From positions 248,001 to 312,000 of the forward strand of contig CAWCZY010000008.1 in NCBI GenBank assembly GCA_963800215.1: a stretch of 64,000 bases of DNA, in the 5' to 3' direction. Numbering within the stretch: position 1 is the stretch's first letter; each line of letters begins with the position of its first letter. A program made the translations under genes and the position numbers. The DNA is from JAJPKK01 sp963800215. GTDB lineage: Bacteria; Pseudomonadota; Alphaproteobacteria; Rhizobiales; Xanthobacteraceae. Positions 61,598-64,000 of this stretch are shown here, in pieces. Below the pieces are notes generated by a model. The model was not told the origin of the DNA, made no database searches, and worked only from the letters and a program-made list of their open reading frames with translations.

Positions 61598-62527
61598 ATG
61601 GACACGCGCTTCCTCGAAAGCTTCGTGGCGGTCGTCGACAGCGGATCGATCGCTGCGGCCGCACGCCGGCTCAACCTCACACCGGCCGGAGTCGCGCAGA
61701 GAATCCGCGCGCTCGAGCGCGAGATCGGCGCCTCACTCGTGTCCCGGTCGGGCCGAACGGTGAGACCGACCGAGGGGGGAGCGGCGATACTCGGTCGCGC
61801 ACGCAAATTCCTCGTGGATGTGCGCGACCTCAAAGCGATCGCGGCCGACGACAGGCCGAGCGGCGCCTTGCGGCTGGGCGCATTCCACACGGCGTCGTCC
61901 GGACTGCTGCCGGACATCCTGACCTTGTTGACGAAGGCGTATCCGGAGATCGAGGTCCACATCGTCCGCGGCACATCGGCAGAACTGTACTCCAAGGTGC
62001 TGGACGACCAGATCGATGCAGCCATCATCGCCCAGCCACCGTTCGCAGTCCCGAAATCGTTCGCGTGGAAATTATTGAGGCAAGAGCCCCTGATCGTATT
62101 GGCGCCCGCCGCCACGTCCATCCGCGATCCGCACGCGCTGCTGGCATCAGAGCCGTATATCGGCCTCGATCACAACAGTTGGGCAGGGCGGCTCGCAGAC
62201 GGCTATCTGCGCCAGGTTCGAATTCGGCCACACGAGCGATTTGAACTGGACGGGCTTGATCCGATCGCAGTCATGGTGGATCGCGGACTGGGCGTGTCGC
62301 TCGTGCCGGACTGGGCAAAACCGTGGCCGGAGGGCCTGTCGCTGGCGAAACTTGCGTTACCCGAAAATCCATTTGCGAGGTGCGTCGGCCTCGTATGGAA
62401 CAGGGTGTCGGTTCGCGTACAACTCGTTTACGCGTTTCTCGAGCAGGCGATCAAAGCGCTCGCGGTCGATCACGCGGTGGTTCGGCAATCCAGGCGCCGT
62501 GCCCCGCGCCGCCGAAAACCTGCGTAG
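61598..62527 (+). CDS. LysR family regulator, 309 aa
   Basis: ATG 61598. The winged helix-turn-helix is MDTRFLESFVAVVDSGSIAA AARRLNLTPAGVAQRIRALE (residues 1-60), followed by the linker and the effector domain (ALRLGAFHTASSGLLPDILT, DDQIDAAIIAQPPF, ELDGLDPIAVMVDRGLGVSL VPDWAKPW). The C-terminus is basic (RRRAPRRRKPA). It probably senses the acid transported by the divergent Bug protein, or a metabolite of it, and activates that gene through the shared intergenic region. Its stop lies directly before the insertion sequence. Confidence 0.88.
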   Translation: MDTRFLESFVAVVDSGSIAAAARRLNLTPAGVAQRIRALEREIGASLVSRSGRTVRPTEGGAAILGRARKFLVDVRDLKAIAADDRPSGALRLGAFHTASSGLLPDILTLLTKAYPEIEVHIVRGTSAELYSKVLDDQIDAAIIAQPPFAVPKSFAWKLLRQEPLIVLAPAATSIRDPHALLASEPYIGLDHNSWAGRLADGYLRQVRIRPHERFELDGLDPIAVMVDRGLGVSLVPDWAKPWPEGLSLAKLALPENPFARCVGLVWNRVSVRVQLVYAFLEQAIKALAVDHAVVRQSRRRAPRRRKPA

Positions 62528-62539
62528 TCTAGTTTCTGT

Positions 62540-64000
62540 CGCAAAAGGCAAAATAGCGGGGCAGAATCGGCATTTTCAGCGTTTTTCGGCAGCAAGTTTT
62601 GCTTGCCAGTGGGAGGCGCGATGTCTTTCATTTGAGGGATGATTCGCCACCACATCGAAGAGTCTGCCGATATCGTGGGCTGGTCGGAGAGCGAAGCGGC
62701 TCGCCTGCGGCCGGCGGTTCTCGGCTGGGTGAGTTGAGCCGTGGCGCGGCCGGCGGCGCGGCAGATGAGCTTTGCCGATCTCGAACTGCTGCGGCAGGGC
62801 GTGCGGCTTGAGCCGTTGCTGCAGGCGATCTGTGATTTTCTCGATAAGCAACCGGCGTTGATCGAGCGGGTGCGCTGCGACCTCTTGCGCGGCCTGAATG
62901 AGCCGGACAAGGGTCGCCGCGGCCTCACCGCGCCGCAGGTGTTGCGCGCGCTCGTTCTGATGCGCCTGAAGAACTGGGATTATCGCGAGCTGCGCGAACG
63001 CATCGCCGATGGGATAACGCTGCGCCGGTTCACCGACTTCTACTGCGAGGATGTGCCCAAGCACGACGCCTTCAACCGCAGCTTCAACCGGCTGACGCCG
63101 GCGACACTCAAGGCCATAAATGACCTCGTCGTGGGGGCTGCCGTGAAGCTCGGCGTGGAGGACGGCAGCAAGCTGCGGGTCGATACCACGGTGGTGGAGA
63201 CCGACATTCATCATCCGACCGACAATACCTTGCTGTGGGACGTGGTGCGGGTCCTCACGCGGCTCCTCGGCCGGCTCGCCGAGGCGCTGGAACTGCGGCG
63301 CATTGCGGGTTTTCGCAATCGCTCGCGTGCTGCGCATCGGCGCATGTACGAGATTCAACGCATGACGACGCGGCAACGTCAGGGCGCCGGATCGCAACAG
63401 ACCGCGGCCTACCGGGCGCTGATCGCGATTGCCGAGGAGGTGGTGGCGAGCGCCAGGATGGCGCTTGACGATACCGCTGGGATGCGAGGCAAGGACCCGC
63501 TCACCGCCCTGAACATCAAGGCCCTGCGCGACGAGATCGCGCATTATTGCGCGCTCGGCACGCGCGTCATCGACCAGGCGCGCCGCCGTGTGCTCAATGG
63601 TGAACAGGTGCCCACATCTGATAAGATCTATTCGATCTTCGAACCGCACACCGACCTGATCAAGCGCGGCAAGGTGCGTGCACCAGTCGAGTTCGGTCAC
63701 AAAGTATTTCTCGCCGAAAGCGCCAGAGGATTGATCACCCAGTATGAGGTGCTCACGGGCAATCCGGCGGACGAAGTCCATGTGGCTCCGTCGCTCAAGC
63801 GTCACCGCCGCATCTTCCGCCGTCCACCCGCCCTCTACGGCGCCGATCGCGGCTTCTTCAGCGAGAACAACGTCGCCGTTTGCGCGGGCGGCGGCGTCGC
63901 CACGGTGAGCATTCCGCAGCGCGGTGGCTGCAAGACGCCGCAACGCCGGGCTTACGAACGATCGCCGGCGTTCAAGCAAGGCCAGCGCTTCCGTGCCGGC
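62540..64000 (+). mobile_element. ISNCY-type insertion sequence, right end outside window
   Basis: A transposase gene fills the element from 62741 to the window edge. The left end probably lies between 62530 and 62560 (CAAAAGGCAAAATAGCGGGG), just after the lysR stop at 62527. The other inverted repeat and any target-site duplication cannot be seen. The stretch 62560-62740 is leader DNA without a credible gene. Confidence 0.6.
62741..64000 (+). CDS. ISNCY family transposase, 3' end outside window
   Basis: GTG 62741 starts VARPAARQMSFADLELLRQG; an ATG at 62765 is an alternative. The frame stays open to the edge, 420 codons. The N-terminus (QVLRALVLMRLKNWDYRELR, ERIADGITLRRFTDFYCEDV) and PKHDAFNRSFNRLTPATLKA match ISNCY transposases. 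A first acidic residue lies in LRVDTTVVETDIHHPTDN and a second probably in YGADRGFFSENN. The last acid of the DDE set would fall outside the window. No frameshift or stop is seen in the visible part. Confidence 0.85.
   Translation, partial: MARPAARQMSFADLELLRQGVRLEPLLQAICDFLDKQPALIERVRCDLLRGLNEPDKGRRGLTAPQVLRALVLMRLKNWDYRELRERIADGITLRRFTDFYCEDVPKHDAFNRSFNRLTPATLKAINDLVVGAAVKLGVEDGSKLRVDTTVVETDIHHPTDNTLLWDVVRVLTRLLGRLAEALELRRIAGFRNRSRAAHRRMYEIQRMTTRQRQGAGSQQTAAYRALIAIAEEVVASARMALDDTAGMRGKDPLTALNIKALRDEIAHYCALGTRVIDQARRRVLNGEQVPTSDKIYSIFEPHTDLIKRGKVRAPVEFGHKVFLAESARGLITQYEVLTGNPADEVHVAPSLKRHRRIFRRPPALYGADRGFFSENNVAVCAGGGVATVSIPQRGGCKTPQRRAYERSPAFKQGQRFRAG

Overview
This is a 64 kb stretch of a GC-rich alphaproteobacterial chromosome, most likely Hyphomicrobiales (Bradyrhizobium, Xanthobacteraceae or Pseudolabrys-like). 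That placement is inferred from gene content: Bug-type solute-binding proteins, LTxxQ/Spy-like proteins with His/Gly-rich N-termini, CoxMSL-type molybdenum hydroxylases, ISNCY transposases and GTCAT...ATGAC palindromic repeats. I see no rRNA, tRNA, CRISPR array, phage or replication origin. Most genes are metabolic, transport or secreted proteins, interspersed with an unusual number of broken genes and gene fragments.

Layout. 0-3 kb: an MmgE/PrpD enzyme cut by the window edge, a long hairpin, a membrane protein and a duplicated-domain Spy-like protein (the last two have frame breaks). 3-7.5 kb: a minus-strand operon coxL-coxS-coxM-gntR for a form II CO-dehydrogenase-like hydroxylase. coxL carries an in-frame TGA, and a FadR/VanR-type operator lies upstream. 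7.5-13 kb: small secreted proteins, a two-gene operon of secreted beta-rich proteins, and a TPR-caspase protein. 13-20.5 kb: zinc-ribbon proteins, an NHL-propeller protein, a cupin, an FGE-domain protein, a peroxiredoxin-like protein, HU, and remnants of periplasmic-binding proteins. 21-23.1 kb: a tightly coupled metallopeptidase/ATP-grasp pair, the best candidate for an undescribed system. 23-28 kb: a cupin, a ModA-like binding protein with a paralogous fragment beside it, and an MMPL exporter. 28.5-31.8 kb: an F420 pair (fbiC and npdG-like reductase), fbiC with a cluster of frame breaks. 32-37.5 kb: a D-xylonate-dehydratase-like enzyme and an orphan RND pump. 37.9-41.3 kb: a second metallopeptidase, a second NHL protein and a DUF1993 protein. 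41.6-46.3 kb: a complete branched-chain amino acid (Liv-type) ABC operon. 47.4-50.8 kb: a SoxC-like sulfite dehydrogenase with two frame breaks, two cytochromes c, and an iorA-like iron-sulfur subunit that has lost its large subunit. 51-58.7 kb: an M28 peptidase, LDH/MDH, zf-UBP, VOC, alpha/beta hydrolase, DJ-1/PfpI and DoxX proteins. 59.4-64 kb: two Bug proteins, one divergent from a LysR regulator, then an ISNCY insertion sequence running off the right end.

How the genes fit together. Three redox modules (Cox hydroxylase, sulfite dehydrogenase with cytochromes, F420) and several uptake systems (Liv, ModA-like, Bug) suggest a versatile soil heterotroph. Many otherwise family-like genes are broken by single-base frame changes. 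In fbiC and soxC the residues stay well conserved across the breaks, which fits sequence error or very recent decay. The fragments near 13.9, 16.3-16.9, 18.7, 23.2, 50.3 and 59 kb look like genuine old remnants.
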